Assembly (NCBI RefSeq): GCF_002754475.1 | Contig: NZ_PEFL01000001.1 | Location: 992,001 to 1,056,000, forward strand | Direction of reading: 5' to 3' | From: Comamonas sp. 26 | GTDB taxonomy: Bacteria; Pseudomonadota; Gammaproteobacteria; Burkholderiales; Burkholderiaceae_C | DNA: 64,000 bases | Shown: positions 21,215 to 30,333 of the stretch, one piece after another | Layout of the letters: the number at the start of each line of letters is the position of its first letter | How positions within the stretch are numbered: position 1 is the stretch's first letter | Notes under the pieces: generated by a model | Seen by the model: the letters and a program-made list of their open reading frames with translations, nothing else | The model's database searches: none | What the model was told of the DNA's origin: nothing | Translations under genes and position numbers: made by a program

Positions 21215-21903
21215 ATGAAAATCCAAAAAATTCTGCCCATCTCCATGGCTTGTTTGTTTTTTGCGGCGGGCGTGCATGCGCAAGAGCCGGTAAAGGCCCC
21301 CTGAATCCGCAGCAAGTCACGGATTTGTTTATCAAGACGCTGGTGCATACGGATGAGGCCGCCATGAAGGCCTTGAATGAATATCAAAGGCCTGCGCGTG
21401 CTGAAGCGGGCAATAGCGGTGATTTCATCGACATTGAGCAAATGCAGGAGACGGATCGCATTTACGCAGATCATCTGGCCCCCAAATTTCTGGCGAACAT
21501 GAAGCTGACTGTAGAAGAACAGAAAGCCTTGTTGCCAGACACCGTGGCCATGCTGCAGAGCGTACGCGATGCGCAAAAGCGCACGGTCTGTACAACCGGC
21601 GAGGCCAAACCTCAGACTGAAGGTGTCAGACAAGGCGTGGTGAGCATTCTTGTGCCTTTTGCATGCAAGGCTGTGAACCCGGCAGAAAAGATCACGGCCA
21701 TGATGCGCCGCTCTGTGGCGGAGAAATGGGCGGGCGTTGAGAAATACCGCACTGAAGTGGCACAGCTCACAGCCGCTTATCAGAATGCGCCTCTGACTCA
21801 GGACTTCAATGGAGACTTTATTCTCCAGCGCTTCAGCAAAAGTACGGTCTGGCAGAACACTTTCCCCCGCGAGAGCCTGGATATCAGCCAAGCGCTTTAT
21901 TGA
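21215..21903 (+). CDS. Secreted protein of unknown function, frameshifted after the signal peptide
   Basis: I do not recognise the family. ATG 21215 opens a clear signal peptide (MKIQKILPISMACLFFAAGV, cleavage near HA|QE). The frame then hits TGA at 21302. Adding one base to the C5 run at 21297-21301 joins it to the following open frame (APLNPQQVTDLFIKTLVHTD), giving a 229-residue product. The mature part is mainly helical and charged, with three cysteines (two of them in VCTTGE and FACKAV) that could form a disulfide. It is divergent from the binding-protein gene. It is either a sequencing undercall or a recently broken gene. Confidence 0.7.
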
Positions 21904-21956
21904 TCTACGCTGAAGAAACGCTGTCGATATTCAGGGCAAATTACGGAGTCTCCAGC

Positions 21957-21990
21957 CACAAAAAAGCAGCCATCAGGCTGCTTTTTTGTG
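21957..21990 (+). terminator. Terminator between the secreted unknown and mog
   Basis: CACAAAAAAGCAGC and GCTGCTTTTTTGTG are perfect arms around CATCAG. It sits between convergent genes and works in both directions. Confidence 0.9.
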
Positions 21991-22004
21991 ATCTACGCCG
22001 TTTA

Positions 22005-22619
22005 TTAACTGCGTGACTGGTTGAGTGGTGCGCGAATGGCGCTTTTGGGGCGAAAGGCCTTGCAGACCTGCTCATGGGTTTCAAGATAAGGCCCGCCAAT
22101 CAGATCGATGCAGTAAGGCACGGCAGCAAAAATGCCGTTGATCTTTTGTTGGCCGTCCGCGTCCTTGAGGCCTTCCAGGGTCTCGGCAATCGCCTTGGGC
22201 TGTCCGGGCAGGTTGATGATCAGGCTATTGCCGCGAATCACCGCTACCTGGCGCGAGAGGATGGCTGTGGGCACAAAGGTCAGGCTGATCTGGCGCATTT
22301 GTTCGCCAAAGCCAGGCATTTCCTTGTCGGCTACGGCCAGAGTTGCCTCTGGCGTCACATCGCGCAGTGCGGGGCCGGTGCCGCCGGTGGTCAGCACCAG
22401 CGAGCAGCCTGCATCCACCAGCTCGATCAGTGCGGCGCTGATGCCTGCCTGCTCGTCGGGGATCAGGCGTGCCTCAAAAGTGATGGGGTTTTGCAGCGCG
22501 CGGCTCAGCCAGTCCTGCAGCGAGGGCAAGCCCTTGTCTTCATAAACGCCGCTGCTGGCGCGGTCGCTGATGGAGACGATGCCGATTTTCACAGCATCGT
22601 GCGGAGCTTGCTCACTCAT
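22005..22619 (-). CDS. mog: Molybdopterin adenylyltransferase Mog
   Basis: Mog adenylates molybdopterin before molybdenum insertion in molybdenum cofactor synthesis (cytoplasm). The 204-residue product has the MoCF fold: KIGIVSISDRASSGVYEDKG at the N-terminus, LVLTTGGTGPALRDVTPEA in the nucleotide-binding core, and NLPGQPKAIAETL. ATG 22619 overlaps the end of darP by eight bases, which supports this start and translational coupling. Confidence 0.93.
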   Translation of the reverse strand: MSEQAPHDAVKIGIVSISDRASSGVYEDKGLPSLQDWLSRALQNPITFEARLIPDEQAGISAALIELVDAGCSLVLTTGGTGPALRDVTPEATLAVADKEMPGFGEQMRQISLTFVPTAILSRQVAVIRGNSLIINLPGQPKAIAETLEGLKDADGQQKINGIFAAVPYCIDLIGGPYLETHEQVCKAFRPKSAIRAPLNQSRS

Positions 22620-23292
22620 CGCTGCCGTCAGTTGCTGCGGCGCTGGACTTGCCCGCTTTGGCCAGTTGCTCACGCACCAGCTGGAACAGGTCGCGGTAGG
22701 CGCGGCCCTTGCTGACTTCCTTGGGCTCGGCATCGGGGCTGGCGGCCTGTGCGGCAGCGGCTTGCTCCTTGGCCTTTTCGATGTCCTTGCGGGATTGGCG
22801 AATCAGTGAGCGCAGTTGCTGCACATCGGTTTCGGGGAAGTGCTCCAGCCAGATGGCCAGTGCTCCGTCTTCCACGATCAGGCGGTCGCGCCATTGCTCG
22901 GAGACCTGGACGGACATCTTCTCGCTGGGCGAGCCGTTGCGCTGCTCATCCATCGCCTGCTTGACGGCGTTGAGCTGTTCATCTGTGAGCTTGCGCATGA
23001 GCTTGCCCACGTACTGGAGCTGGCGGCGCTTGCCTTCAAAGTTGGTGATGCGCTTGGCCTCGGCCAGAGCATCGATCAGCTGATCGGAGATTTGCAGGCG
23101 CTTGAACAGGTCGCTGCGTAGCGTCATCAACTCCTTGCCAAGGTCCTGCAGCGCATCCATTTCGCGCTTCAGGTCCGTCTTGGTGGAGTCGTAGGTGCCT
23201 TTGAGTTCGGCTTTCAGTTCAACGTCCAGCTCGCTGCCTTCGGCAACGAACTTACCGCGAACAAAATAGCCTTTTGTAGGTTTGCGTGACAT
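22612..23292 (-). CDS. darP: DarP (YjgA) ribosome biogenesis factor
   Basis: DarP/YjgA associates with late 50S ribosomal precursors. The 226-residue, highly charged helical protein carries the family segments KRITNFEGKRRQLQYVGKLM and WRDRLIVEDGALAIWLEHFP; the C-terminus is a longer Ala/Ser/Glu-rich tail than in E. coli (about 183 residues). It is upstream of mog with an eight-base overlap and divergent from pmbA, a neighbourhood shared by many Betaproteobacteria. Confidence 0.92.
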   Translation of the reverse strand: MSRKPTKGYFVRGKFVAEGSELDVELKAELKGTYDSTKTDLKREMDALQDLGKELMTLRSDLFKRLQISDQLIDALAEAKRITNFEGKRRQLQYVGKLMRKLTDEQLNAVKQAMDEQRNGSPSEKMSVQVSEQWRDRLIVEDGALAIWLEHFPETDVQQLRSLIRQSRKDIEKAKEQAAAAQAASPDAEPKEVSKGRAYRDLFQLVREQLAKAGKSSAAATDGSDE

Positions 23293-23357
23293 GGTAAGGG
23301 GGCAATATCTGTGGCAGCACAGAGGGCGCTGCAGTGGCGGCTATCATATCCGCCGCT

Positions 23358-24779
23358 ATGAAAAAACCTCGCTCCAGCATTACAAGCACTTCTAGTGCAA
23401 AGGCCCAATCTGAACCGCAAGCCGGTTTTAGCTTCAGCCAATCCTTTTTTGAAGGCCTGGTGGACCAGGCTCTGAAGCACGCCAAAAAGCTGGGTGCGAC
23501 GGACGCCGGAGCCGAGGCTTCCGAGGGCTGCGGCCTCTCGGTCAGCGTTCGCAAGGGCGCGCTGGAGACGGTGGAACGCAACCGCGACAAGTCGCTGGGC
23601 GTGACCGTGTACCTGGGCCAGCGCCGTGGCAATGCCAGCACCTCGGACTTCTCTGAAGCTGCTATTCAGCAGACCGTACAGGCTGCTTACGACATCGCCC
23701 GCTTCACCGCCGAAGACCCGTTTGCCAGCCTGCCTGACAGCGCTGATATTGCGCTGCCCGGCACGCACCGCGATCTGGAATTGTTCCACCCCTGGGAGAT
23801 CAGCAGCGAGGCCGCTGCCGAAATGGCCCTGCGCTGCGAAGAAGCTGCCTTCAAGACCCACCGCCGCGTGAGCAATAGCGAAGGCGCTGGTGTCTCGGCC
23901 CAGCAAAGCCATTTCTTCACGGCCCACACCAACGGTTTCCGCGGTGGTTATGCCAGTTCGCGCCACAGCCTGTCGGTGGCGCCCATCGCCAAGCTGCCCG
24001 GCAAGAACGGTGAGATGCAGCGCGACTACTGGTACAGCTCCATGCGCAATGCGGCCGAGCTGGCATCGCCAGAAGCCGTGGGCCGCTACGCTGCAGAGCG
24101 CACGCTGAGCCGTCTGGGCAGCCGCAAGATTCCGACCACCGAATGCCCTGTGCTATTTGAATCACCTTTGGCTGCTGGCCTGCTGGGTGGTTTTGTGCAG
24201 GCTATCAGCGGCGGTGCGCTGTACCGCAAGAGCACCTTCTTACTGGATTCGATGGGCAAGCCCGTCTTCCCCAAGCACATCGACATTGAAGAAGACCCCT
24301 TCATTCTGGGCGGCAAGGGCAGCTCGCCTTTCGACGAAGAAGGCGTGCGCGTGCAGGCCCGCAAGGTGGTGGATGCCGGCCGCGTGGAAGGCTATTTTCT
24401 CTCCAGCTATTCGGCGCGCAAGCTGGGCATGAAGACCACGGGCAACTCCGGTGGTTCGCACAATCTGGTCATGACTTCACGCCGCACCAAGGCGGGTGAT
24501 GATCTGGATGCCATGCTGAAAAAGCTGGGCACCGGCCTGTTCGTGGTCGAGCTGATGGGCCAGGGCGTGAACTATGTGACCGGCGACTACTCGCGCGGCG
24601 CAAGCGGCTTCTGGGTGGAGAACGGCGAAATCGCCTTCCCCGTGGATGAAATCACCATCGCCGGCAACATGAAGGACATGTTCAAGGGCATTCAAGCCAT
24701 TGGTGCCGATGCCTATAACTACGGTGCTAAGACCGTGGGCTCCATCCTCATCAACCGCATGAAGGTGGCGGGCAGCTGA
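23358..24779 (+). CDS. pmbA: Metalloprotease subunit PmbA/TldE
   Basis: TldD and TldE/PmbA form a heteromeric cytoplasmic protease involved in maturing peptides such as microcins and in CcdA turnover; TldE itself lacks the zinc site. The 473-residue product has the family opening (LVDQALKHAKKLGATDAGAE), VERNRDKSLGVTVYLGQRRG, and the C-terminal SRGASGFWVENGEIAFPVDE. ATG 23358 is preferred; GTG 23334 is also open. No tldD partner is in the window. Confidence 0.94.
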   Translation: MKKPRSSITSTSSAKAQSEPQAGFSFSQSFFEGLVDQALKHAKKLGATDAGAEASEGCGLSVSVRKGALETVERNRDKSLGVTVYLGQRRGNASTSDFSEAAIQQTVQAAYDIARFTAEDPFASLPDSADIALPGTHRDLELFHPWEISSEAAAEMALRCEEAAFKTHRRVSNSEGAGVSAQQSHFFTAHTNGFRGGYASSRHSLSVAPIAKLPGKNGEMQRDYWYSSMRNAAELASPEAVGRYAAERTLSRLGSRKIPTTECPVLFESPLAAGLLGGFVQAISGGALYRKSTFLLDSMGKPVFPKHIDIEEDPFILGGKGSSPFDEEGVRVQARKVVDAGRVEGYFLSSYSARKLGMKTTGNSGGSHNLVMTSRRTKAGDDLDAMLKKLGTGLFVVELMGQGVNYVTGDYSRGASGFWVENGEIAFPVDEITIAGNMKDMFKGIQAIGADAYNYGAKTVGSILINRMKVAGS

Positions 24780-24808
24780 TGGCCTGATCTTTGCGGCTGA
24801 TGCAGCCC

Positions 24809-24841
24809 AAGGCGGAGTGTGATGGCACTTCGCCTTTTTTA
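24809..24841 (+). terminator. Terminator of pmbA
   Basis: AAGGCG and CGCCTTTTTT enclose an imperfect stem (GAGTG...CACTT) with a T-run 30 bases after the stop. Confidence 0.75.
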
Positions 24842-24865
24842 TTGCGCATTGCAGAGAGGTTAAAG

Positions 24866-24960
24866 ATTTTTTGATAGCTAGCTGCGCTGGTTCATCAATG
24901 AATTCAGCATCTTTTAATGTAGAAATCCATGATCATTAGTCGCTAGCTGCTATGGTTTTA
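24866..24960. repeat. Degenerate AGCGCT-type repeat pair
   Basis: TTTTGATAGCTAGCTGCGCT at the left and TCGCTAGCTGCTATGG at the right are opposite-facing, degenerate halves of the dispersed repeat, separated by an AT-rich spacer. Confidence 0.45.
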
Positions 24961-24970
24961 AGTTGTCTAC

Positions 24971-25897
24971 TCAGCAGCGATCAATCTTGCCAGCCTGATG
25001 GGCCTGCGCCATGAAGTCCATGAACGCCTTGGTGCGCAGCGGTATGTGCTTGTGGCTGGGCAGGGCCATCAGCACATGCAGGCGGCCCGTGATCCAGCCG
25101 GGCAGCACAGGCTGCAGCAGACCTTCATTGAGAAACGGGCGGGCCGAATCCAGAGTGAACTCGGCAATGCCTGCGCCGTCGAGCACCATTTGCAGAATGC
25201 CTGCTGTCTGGCTGATGGTGATGGATGCAGTCACTTCAATGTCGTGTACCGGTGGCTCGCTGGTGGGCTGGTTGCTATGCCACAGCGAGAAACTGTCGCG
25301 CTGCTGGCCCTCGCGGCGGCGCAGCACGCATCTGTGCTGCGCCAGCTCATGAGGAGTCTGCGGTGTGCCATACCTCTGGAAGTAAGACGGTGCAGCGCAA
25401 AGAATGGCTTCCGATGTCGAGAGCTTGCGGGCCACGATGCTGGCGTTGAAGTTCTCGAACACCTGCATGAACCCCAGGTCATAGCGGTTCATATCGGGTG
25501 TGAGGCTGGGGTCCACATGCACATCGAGTGCAATGCCCGGGTACTGCGTGCGAAAGTCGGCTGCCAGCGGCGAAATCAGTGCATCCGTGAGTGACGGGGT
25601 GGAGACGATGCGCAGCACGCCGGACAGGGCGCTGGTGTTGCTTTGTACTTCGGTTGTGGCGCTGTCCACAGCTTCGAGAATTTCGCGGACACGGGAGGCA
25701 TAGCGCTCGCCCGCAGGCGTCAGGCTGACGCTGCGTGTGGTGCGCTGCAGCAACCGGGTGTCCAGCTGTTTTTCGAGTGCCGTCACGTGACGCGTGACAT
25801 GGGGCACGGTCATGGACAGACGGCGCGCTGCAGCCGTGAAACCGCCTTCATCGACGACGGCCAGAAACACCGTCATGGTGTGTAAGCGATCAAGCAC
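24971..25897 (-). CDS. LysR-type transcriptional regulator (divergent from the dehydrogenase operon)
   Basis: The 308-residue protein has an N-terminal winged helix (LAVVDEGGFTAAARRLSMTV, then ALEKQLDTRLLQRTTRSVSL) and a substrate-binding domain like CrgA/DmlR-type members (VLRIVSTPSLTDALISPLAA). The start is GTG 25897 (MLDRLHTM); an ATG at residue 8 is less likely because it trims the first helix. It is divergent from 26260-29907, so it probably controls that operon, perhaps through the palindrome at 25933-25953. Confidence 0.92.
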   Translation of the reverse strand: MLDRLHTMTVFLAVVDEGGFTAAARRLSMTVPHVTRHVTALEKQLDTRLLQRTTRSVSLTPAGERYASRVREILEAVDSATTEVQSNTSALSGVLRIVSTPSLTDALISPLAADFRTQYPGIALDVHVDPSLTPDMNRYDLGFMQVFENFNASIVARKLSTSEAILCAAPSYFQRYGTPQTPHELAQHRCVLRRREGQQRDSFSLWHSNQPTSEPPVHDIEVTASITISQTAGILQMVLDGAGIAEFTLDSARPFLNEGLLQPVLPGWITGRLHVLMALPSHKHIPLRTKAFMDFMAQAHQAGKIDRC

Positions 25898-25932
25898 AAG
25901 CCCTCATTTTCGAATAGCCACATGGCCTCGAA

Positions 25933-25953
25933 TTATTACGGATGCCGTAATAA
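25933..25953. promoter_or_regulatory. Perfect inverted repeat in the LysR/dehydrogenase intergenic region
   Basis: TTATTACGG and CCGTAATAA are exact 9-base arms around ATG, 36 bases upstream of the LysR gene. The size and position fit an operator for the LysR protein or another dimeric regulator. No other gene is seen in 25898-26259. Confidence 0.6.
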
Positions 25954-26259
25954 AGCATTGTGTCTAGGTGCATTGGTGCACTCTTGTATAAGACGTAAAG
26001 TGAGAGCAAGTGCAAACATCGGCTTTTTCGCGCAATGCGGCACAAGTGCTGCCACCCCTCTCCAAATAACACCCAGGAACAGAGTTCTGTCCGGCTTCGC
26101 TGCCGCAGCAAGCTTTGTTCCTGAGCAGCTTGTAGTCAATCTCTGTCCTGCAAACGGCTTTGGGCAGCTGATAACTGATGGCGATGTCCTACTGATTGGG
26201 GCGGTCTTTGTCACCTCAATAGGTGATGTTGTGCACTGAAACACTGACCCATTCCTATC

Positions 26260-26805
26260 ATGACCTCAACACCTCAATTCCCGACGTTCGGCCTGAGTCG
26301 CCGTCACCTGCTCGGTGGCGCGCTGGCGGCCGGTATGGCGCAACTCATCCCCGGCAGCTGGGCTGCTGATGCTCCGGCAACGGGTGCCGACAGCTTCATG
26401 GCGCTGTCCCGCTATCTGACTGAGCGCAGCGATTTGCCCCAGGCGCAAGGTGCAAGGCTGCTTGCCGCTCAGAACGAGCTGGACGGCAAGTTCAACGGCA
26501 AACTTGACACTCTGTGGAAGTGGATTGGCTCCAGCCAAGTGGCACTGGCCAATCTGAACGAGCGCCTCAAGGCCGAGCAGCCCGATCTGGCCGATGTCCC
26601 CATGAATGTGATGCAGCTCTGGTACCAGGGCATCGCAGGCAGCGGCACCGCCACACGTGTTGTGGCCTACGAGCACGCGCTCAATGCCGCTGTGGTGGCC
26701 GACAGGCTGCGCCCACCTTCTTATGTCTATGGCGCATACGGCAGCTGGAGCAGCAACCCGACCACCTTCAAGCTTCAGCTAATCACGGTTCAGCCCAAGG
26801 CCTGA
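26260..26805 (+). CDS. Tat-exported small subunit of a membrane sugar/alcohol dehydrogenase
   Basis: This is the small subunit of a three-part flavoprotein dehydrogenase of the sorbitol/fructose/gluconate type; it helps export and assembly of the large subunit. The 181-residue protein starts with a twin-arginine signal (LSRRHLLGGALAAGMAQLIPG, Ala-rich cleavage region SWAADA), followed by a helical domain (FMALSRYLTERSDL, WKWIGSSQVALANLN). It is the first gene of a tight operon with the GMC subunit (36 bases) and cytochrome c (15 bases). The large subunit lacks its own signal peptide, so export through this partner is expected. Confidence 0.88.
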   Translation: MTSTPQFPTFGLSRRHLLGGALAAGMAQLIPGSWAADAPATGADSFMALSRYLTERSDLPQAQGARLLAAQNELDGKFNGKLDTLWKWIGSSQVALANLNERLKAEQPDLADVPMNVMQLWYQGIAGSGTATRVVAYEHALNAAVVADRLRPPSYVYGAYGSWSSNPTTFKLQLITVQPKA

Positions 26806-26841
26806 AGTACAGCCCATTCATAAAAATCCACGAGAAATACC

Positions 26842-28518
26842 ATGGCTGATTCCACTCTATCTGCAGACTTCGTCATCATTGGTGCCGGCATCGTCGGCGC
26901 CATGATGGGCGCAAAGCTGGCTCGCACCGGTGCATCGGTGCTGATGCTCGAAGCTGGCGGCCCATCGGACCGCGGCGTTTTTGTCGCCCGTTTTCACAAC
27001 GCCTCGCGTCGTGGCGACTGGATGACTCCTTATCCGTCCATCCCCACGGCTCCGCACCCCATCTATCGCCCTGAAGACAATAACTATTTCGAGCAGGCTG
27101 GCCCCGAGCCCTACAAGGCCGAGTACATCCGCCAGGTGGGCGGCACCAGCTGGCACTGGGCCGCTCAGGCCTGGCGCAATGTGCCCAATGACTTCCGAAT
27201 CCACAGCCTGTATGGCGTGGGCAAGGACTGGCCTTTTGACTATGACGATCTGGAGCCCTACTACCAGGAAGTCGAAGAAATCATGGGTGTGGGCGGCTCT
27301 ACCGAGACCGGCTCGCCCCGCAGCAAGCCTTTCCCCATGGGTGAAGTGGCCGTGCCTTATGCCATGCAGCGCCTGACGGATCGCTTGAAAGGCACGTTCG
27401 ACGTGGTCAGCAATACCGTGGCGCGCAATAGCCGCAGCTTTGATGGTCGCCCGCCATGCTGCGGTGCCAACAACTGCCAGCCCGTGTGCCCCATTGATGC
27501 GCAATACCACGGCGGCATTGCCGTGAAGCAGGCGCTGGCTGCAGGCGTGAAGATGCAGATCCATGCCAATGTGTTCCAGCTCGAGCATGACGACAAGGGG
27601 CGTATTGTGGCGGCCAACTATTACGACGTGGACAAGAAAGTGCACCGCGTCACTGGCAAGACCTTTATCTTGGCATCCAACGGTATCGAGTCGCCGCGCC
27701 TGCTGCTGCTGTCCAAGAGCGACAAGTTCAAGAACGGCCTGGCCAATGAGCACGATCAGGTCGGTCGCAATCTCATGGACCACCCCAGCACTTCGCTGAC
27801 CTTTGATGCCGACGAGGATGTGTGGCTGGGCCGCGGCCCGCAAAGTCCGAGCTCCATCAACGCCATGCGCGATGGTTCGTTCCGCTCGGAACATGCGCCT
27901 TACCGTCTGGACTTCACCAATATCTCCCGCGTTGACGGTGCCACCAGCAGCCTGCTCAAGCAAGGCGTGTATGGCAAGGAGTTCGAGGAAAAGCTGCGCC
28001 ACATTTCAGCGCGTGAAATGAACGTGAAGAATGTGCTGGAAGTGCTGCCCAACCCGGAAAACCGCATCGCTTTGTCCGATGACAAGGACAGCATGGGCAT
28101 TCCCAAGCCTCGTGCGCATTACCAGATCGACGAATACACCTTCAAGGGCCATCAGCGTTCGCAAAAGGATTTCGCCAAGATTGCCGAGCTGATGGGGGCC
28201 ACCAATCTGCGCTACACCAAGGACCATGTCTATGCCAACAACCAGCATATCTGTGGCACCTTGAGCATGGGCAAGGACCCCAAGGAGTGCGTGGTTGACC
28301 AGTTTGGCCGCGCCTGGGATCACGAAAACCTCTACATGGCTTCTACCGGCCTGCTGCCCACCTCGTCCACCTGCAACTCGACCGTGAATGCGCTGGCCGT
28401 AGCCATGCGCACTGCGGCTCATATCCTTGCGGAGAGCGGCGGTCCCGCCATGCTGCCGCGCAGCAACACGCAGACGAACTGGAAGCCTCTGGTTCCTGCA
28501 TGGCAGCCACAGGCCTGA
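26842..28518 (+). CDS. GMC-type FAD dehydrogenase large subunit with a cysteine cluster
   Basis: This is the catalytic subunit; it oxidises a sugar, polyol or alcohol in the periplasm and passes electrons to the cytochrome subunit. The 558-residue protein begins with the FAD-binding loop DFVIIGAGIVGAMMGAKLA and has the GMC C-terminal active-site region (NQHICGTLSMG, SSTCNSTVNALAVAMRTAAH). Cysteines at 206, 207, 212 and 216 (PPCCGANNCQPVCP) match the iron-sulfur-binding pattern of fructose and glucose dehydrogenase large subunits, as I recall them. There is no signal peptide. The substrate cannot be set from sequence. Confidence 0.92.
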   Translation: MADSTLSADFVIIGAGIVGAMMGAKLARTGASVLMLEAGGPSDRGVFVARFHNASRRGDWMTPYPSIPTAPHPIYRPEDNNYFEQAGPEPYKAEYIRQVGGTSWHWAAQAWRNVPNDFRIHSLYGVGKDWPFDYDDLEPYYQEVEEIMGVGGSTETGSPRSKPFPMGEVAVPYAMQRLTDRLKGTFDVVSNTVARNSRSFDGRPPCCGANNCQPVCPIDAQYHGGIAVKQALAAGVKMQIHANVFQLEHDDKGRIVAANYYDVDKKVHRVTGKTFILASNGIESPRLLLLSKSDKFKNGLANEHDQVGRNLMDHPSTSLTFDADEDVWLGRGPQSPSSINAMRDGSFRSEHAPYRLDFTNISRVDGATSSLLKQGVYGKEFEEKLRHISAREMNVKNVLEVLPNPENRIALSDDKDSMGIPKPRAHYQIDEYTFKGHQRSQKDFAKIAELMGATNLRYTKDHVYANNQHICGTLSMGKDPKECVVDQFGRAWDHENLYMASTGLLPTSSTCNSTVNALAVAMRTAAHILAESGGPAMLPRSNTQTNWKPLVPAWQPQA

Positions 28519-28533
28519 AGGAGGACAGACACC

Positions 28534-29907
28534 ATGAACAAGACATTGATGAAATCCTTCTGGCTGGCTGCCGTCCTTGTGGCAGCGGCTCCTGCCTTCG
28601 CTGCAGAAAATTCGGATGTGGAGCGTGGCCGCTATCTCGCGACGGCTGGTGACTGTGTGGCCTGTCACACCGCGCCTGGTGGCAAGTCCATGGCGGGTGG
28701 CCTGCCACTGGCCAGCCCGCTGGGGGCTATCTATTCGACCAACATCACGCCTTCCAAGACGCACGGCATTGGCAGCTACACGCTGCAGCAGTTCACCGAT
28801 GCTCTGCGTCATGGCAAGCGTGCAGATGGAGCGAATCTGTATCCGGCCATGCCGTATACAGCCTATGCCAAGACGACGGACGAGGACATCGCTGCCATGT
28901 ACGCCTACTTCATGCAAGGCGTGCAGCCCGTGGATGAGGCGCCGGCCAAGCAGACCGCCTTGCCTTTCCCATTCAACATCCGCGCTTCGCTGGGTGTCTG
29001 GAATGCCATGTTCCTCGATGCCACGCCTTACAAGGCCGATGCTTCGCAAACTCCGGAATGGAATCGCGGCGCTTATCTTGCCCAAGGCCTGGCGCACTGC
29101 ACAACCTGCCATACACCGCGAACGTCCTTGATGGCAGAGGATCTCAAGCGAAGCCTGAGCGGAGGGGAGGTCGGTGGCTGGTATGCGCCCAACATCACGT
29201 CGCACGCGGTCAGCGGCATTGGTGACTGGACGCAGGATGAGTTGGTGGCTTACATGAGCGGTAAGCCGGTTCCTGGCAAAGGCCCCGCTGCAGGGCCCAT
29301 GGCCGAGGCAGTGGATCACAGTCTCAGGCATTTGAGCCCGGATGACTTGAAAGCCATCGCTGTCTACATCAAGACTGTGCCGGCTGTGGATGATGGCAGC
29401 CTCAAGCAGCCGGCCGACAGCTTTGGCAAGCAGACCGATGCGCTGAATACCCTGCGTGGTGTGGATCTGCCCAAGGATTACAACGCCATGACCGGCGCAC
29501 AAATCTATGACGGCTACTGCGCCGCCTGTCATCAGGCCCAGGGTCAGGGGACAGAGGGCGGTGGCTTGCCTGGCTTGTTTCACAACACCTCGCTCGGCCA
29601 CGCCAACAGCAACAACCTGGTGCAGGTCCTGCTGCACGGTATTGAGCGTCACGGCGCTGATACCGTCATGCCAGGCTTTGCCGATGAGTTGAGCGACAAG
29701 CAGATCACTGCACTGGGCAACTATCTGCTGACCAGCTACGGCAATCCCGCAGCCAAGGTTACGGAGCAGCAAGTGGCTCAACTGCGCGATTCTGCTACAG
29801 CTGGTTCGGACAGTAGTTTGCTGACCTTGGTTCGTGTGGGCATGGCAGTGGGCTTGGTGATCGTGCTCGGCGTCATCGCCTGGCTGCTGCGCCGCCGCAA
29901 GGTCTGA
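28534..29907 (+). CDS. Triheme cytochrome c subunit of the membrane dehydrogenase
   Basis: This subunit carries electrons from the GMC flavoprotein to the quinone pool or respiratory chain. The 457-residue precursor has a signal peptide (LAAVLVAAAPAFA|AENSD), three c-heme sites (CVACH 41-45, CTTCH 189-193, CAACH 329-333), and a C-terminal membrane anchor (LVRVGMAVGLVIVLGVIAWL) followed by RRRKV. Length and heme spacing fit the cytochrome subunit of gluconate/alcohol dehydrogenase complexes. It is the last gene of the operon, followed by a strong terminator. Confidence 0.94.
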   Translation: MNKTLMKSFWLAAVLVAAAPAFAAENSDVERGRYLATAGDCVACHTAPGGKSMAGGLPLASPLGAIYSTNITPSKTHGIGSYTLQQFTDALRHGKRADGANLYPAMPYTAYAKTTDEDIAAMYAYFMQGVQPVDEAPAKQTALPFPFNIRASLGVWNAMFLDATPYKADASQTPEWNRGAYLAQGLAHCTTCHTPRTSLMAEDLKRSLSGGEVGGWYAPNITSHAVSGIGDWTQDELVAYMSGKPVPGKGPAAGPMAEAVDHSLRHLSPDDLKAIAVYIKTVPAVDDGSLKQPADSFGKQTDALNTLRGVDLPKDYNAMTGAQIYDGYCAACHQAQGQGTEGGGLPGLFHNTSLGHANSNNLVQVLLHGIERHGADTVMPGFADELSDKQITALGNYLLTSYGNPAAKVTEQQVAQLRDSATAGSDSSLLTLVRVGMAVGLVIVLGVIAWLLRRRKV

Positions 29908-29924
29908 TGCCTAGGCCGCACTGA

Positions 29925-29966
29925 AAAAAAAAGCCAGTCAGAAATCAATCTGGCTGGCTTTTTTTA
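29925..29966 (+). terminator. Bidirectional terminator after the dehydrogenase operon
   Basis: AAAAAAAAAGCCAG and CTGGCTTTTTTT arms flank an imperfect stem; it sits between convergent genes. Confidence 0.85.
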
Positions 29967-29979
29967 AGGAGTTGAAGGC

Positions 29980-30333
29980 TCAGCGTTCAGCTGCAGCCTC
30001 CACAATGCATTGGGAAAGTTTTTCAAAATGCTTGTGGGCATCCGGGCTGAGTTCAATCTGTTTGCGCCGCGCATCTTCGGTATCGGCCAGTAAGATCCAG
30101 CCTTTCTGGCGCATGGATTTCAGGCGGGAATGAATGGTGGCAGGAGACCCCATCTCGCGTTGCGCCATCAGATCACGTACGCACAGCCGCTGCTGGCGTG
30201 TGCCAGCATTGGCGATCTGCTCCAGAAGGCGCTCCTCCAGAGGGTCCAGCAGGGGCAGGGCTGGCAATCCTCGTATGGACTCTGCCAGTTGCAGAAAACG
30301 TAGATAGATATCGGCGGACAAAGAATTTTTCAT
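29980..30333 (-). CDS. Small winged-helix (MarR-like) transcriptional regulator
   Basis: The 117-residue protein is a single winged helix: LLEQIANAGTRQQRLCVRDL, recognition helix GSPATIHSRLKSMRQKGWIL, wing DTEDARRKQIELSPDAHKHF. It resembles the DNA-binding core of MarR members without the flanking dimerisation helices. The start is taken at the second ATG (30333). It is divergent from the membrane protein at 30430, whose expression it may control. Confidence 0.7.
   Translation of the reverse strand: MKNSLSADIYLRFLQLAESIRGLPALPLLDPLEERLLEQIANAGTRQQRLCVRDLMAQREMGSPATIHSRLKSMRQKGWILLADTEDARRKQIELSPDAHKHFEKLSQCIVEAAAER

Noticed and set aside
28006..29781. A 591-codon open frame opposite the cytochrome and dehydrogenase genes
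   Set aside because: It spans two well-supported genes on the other strand and has no recognisable motif; it is a codon-bias shadow.
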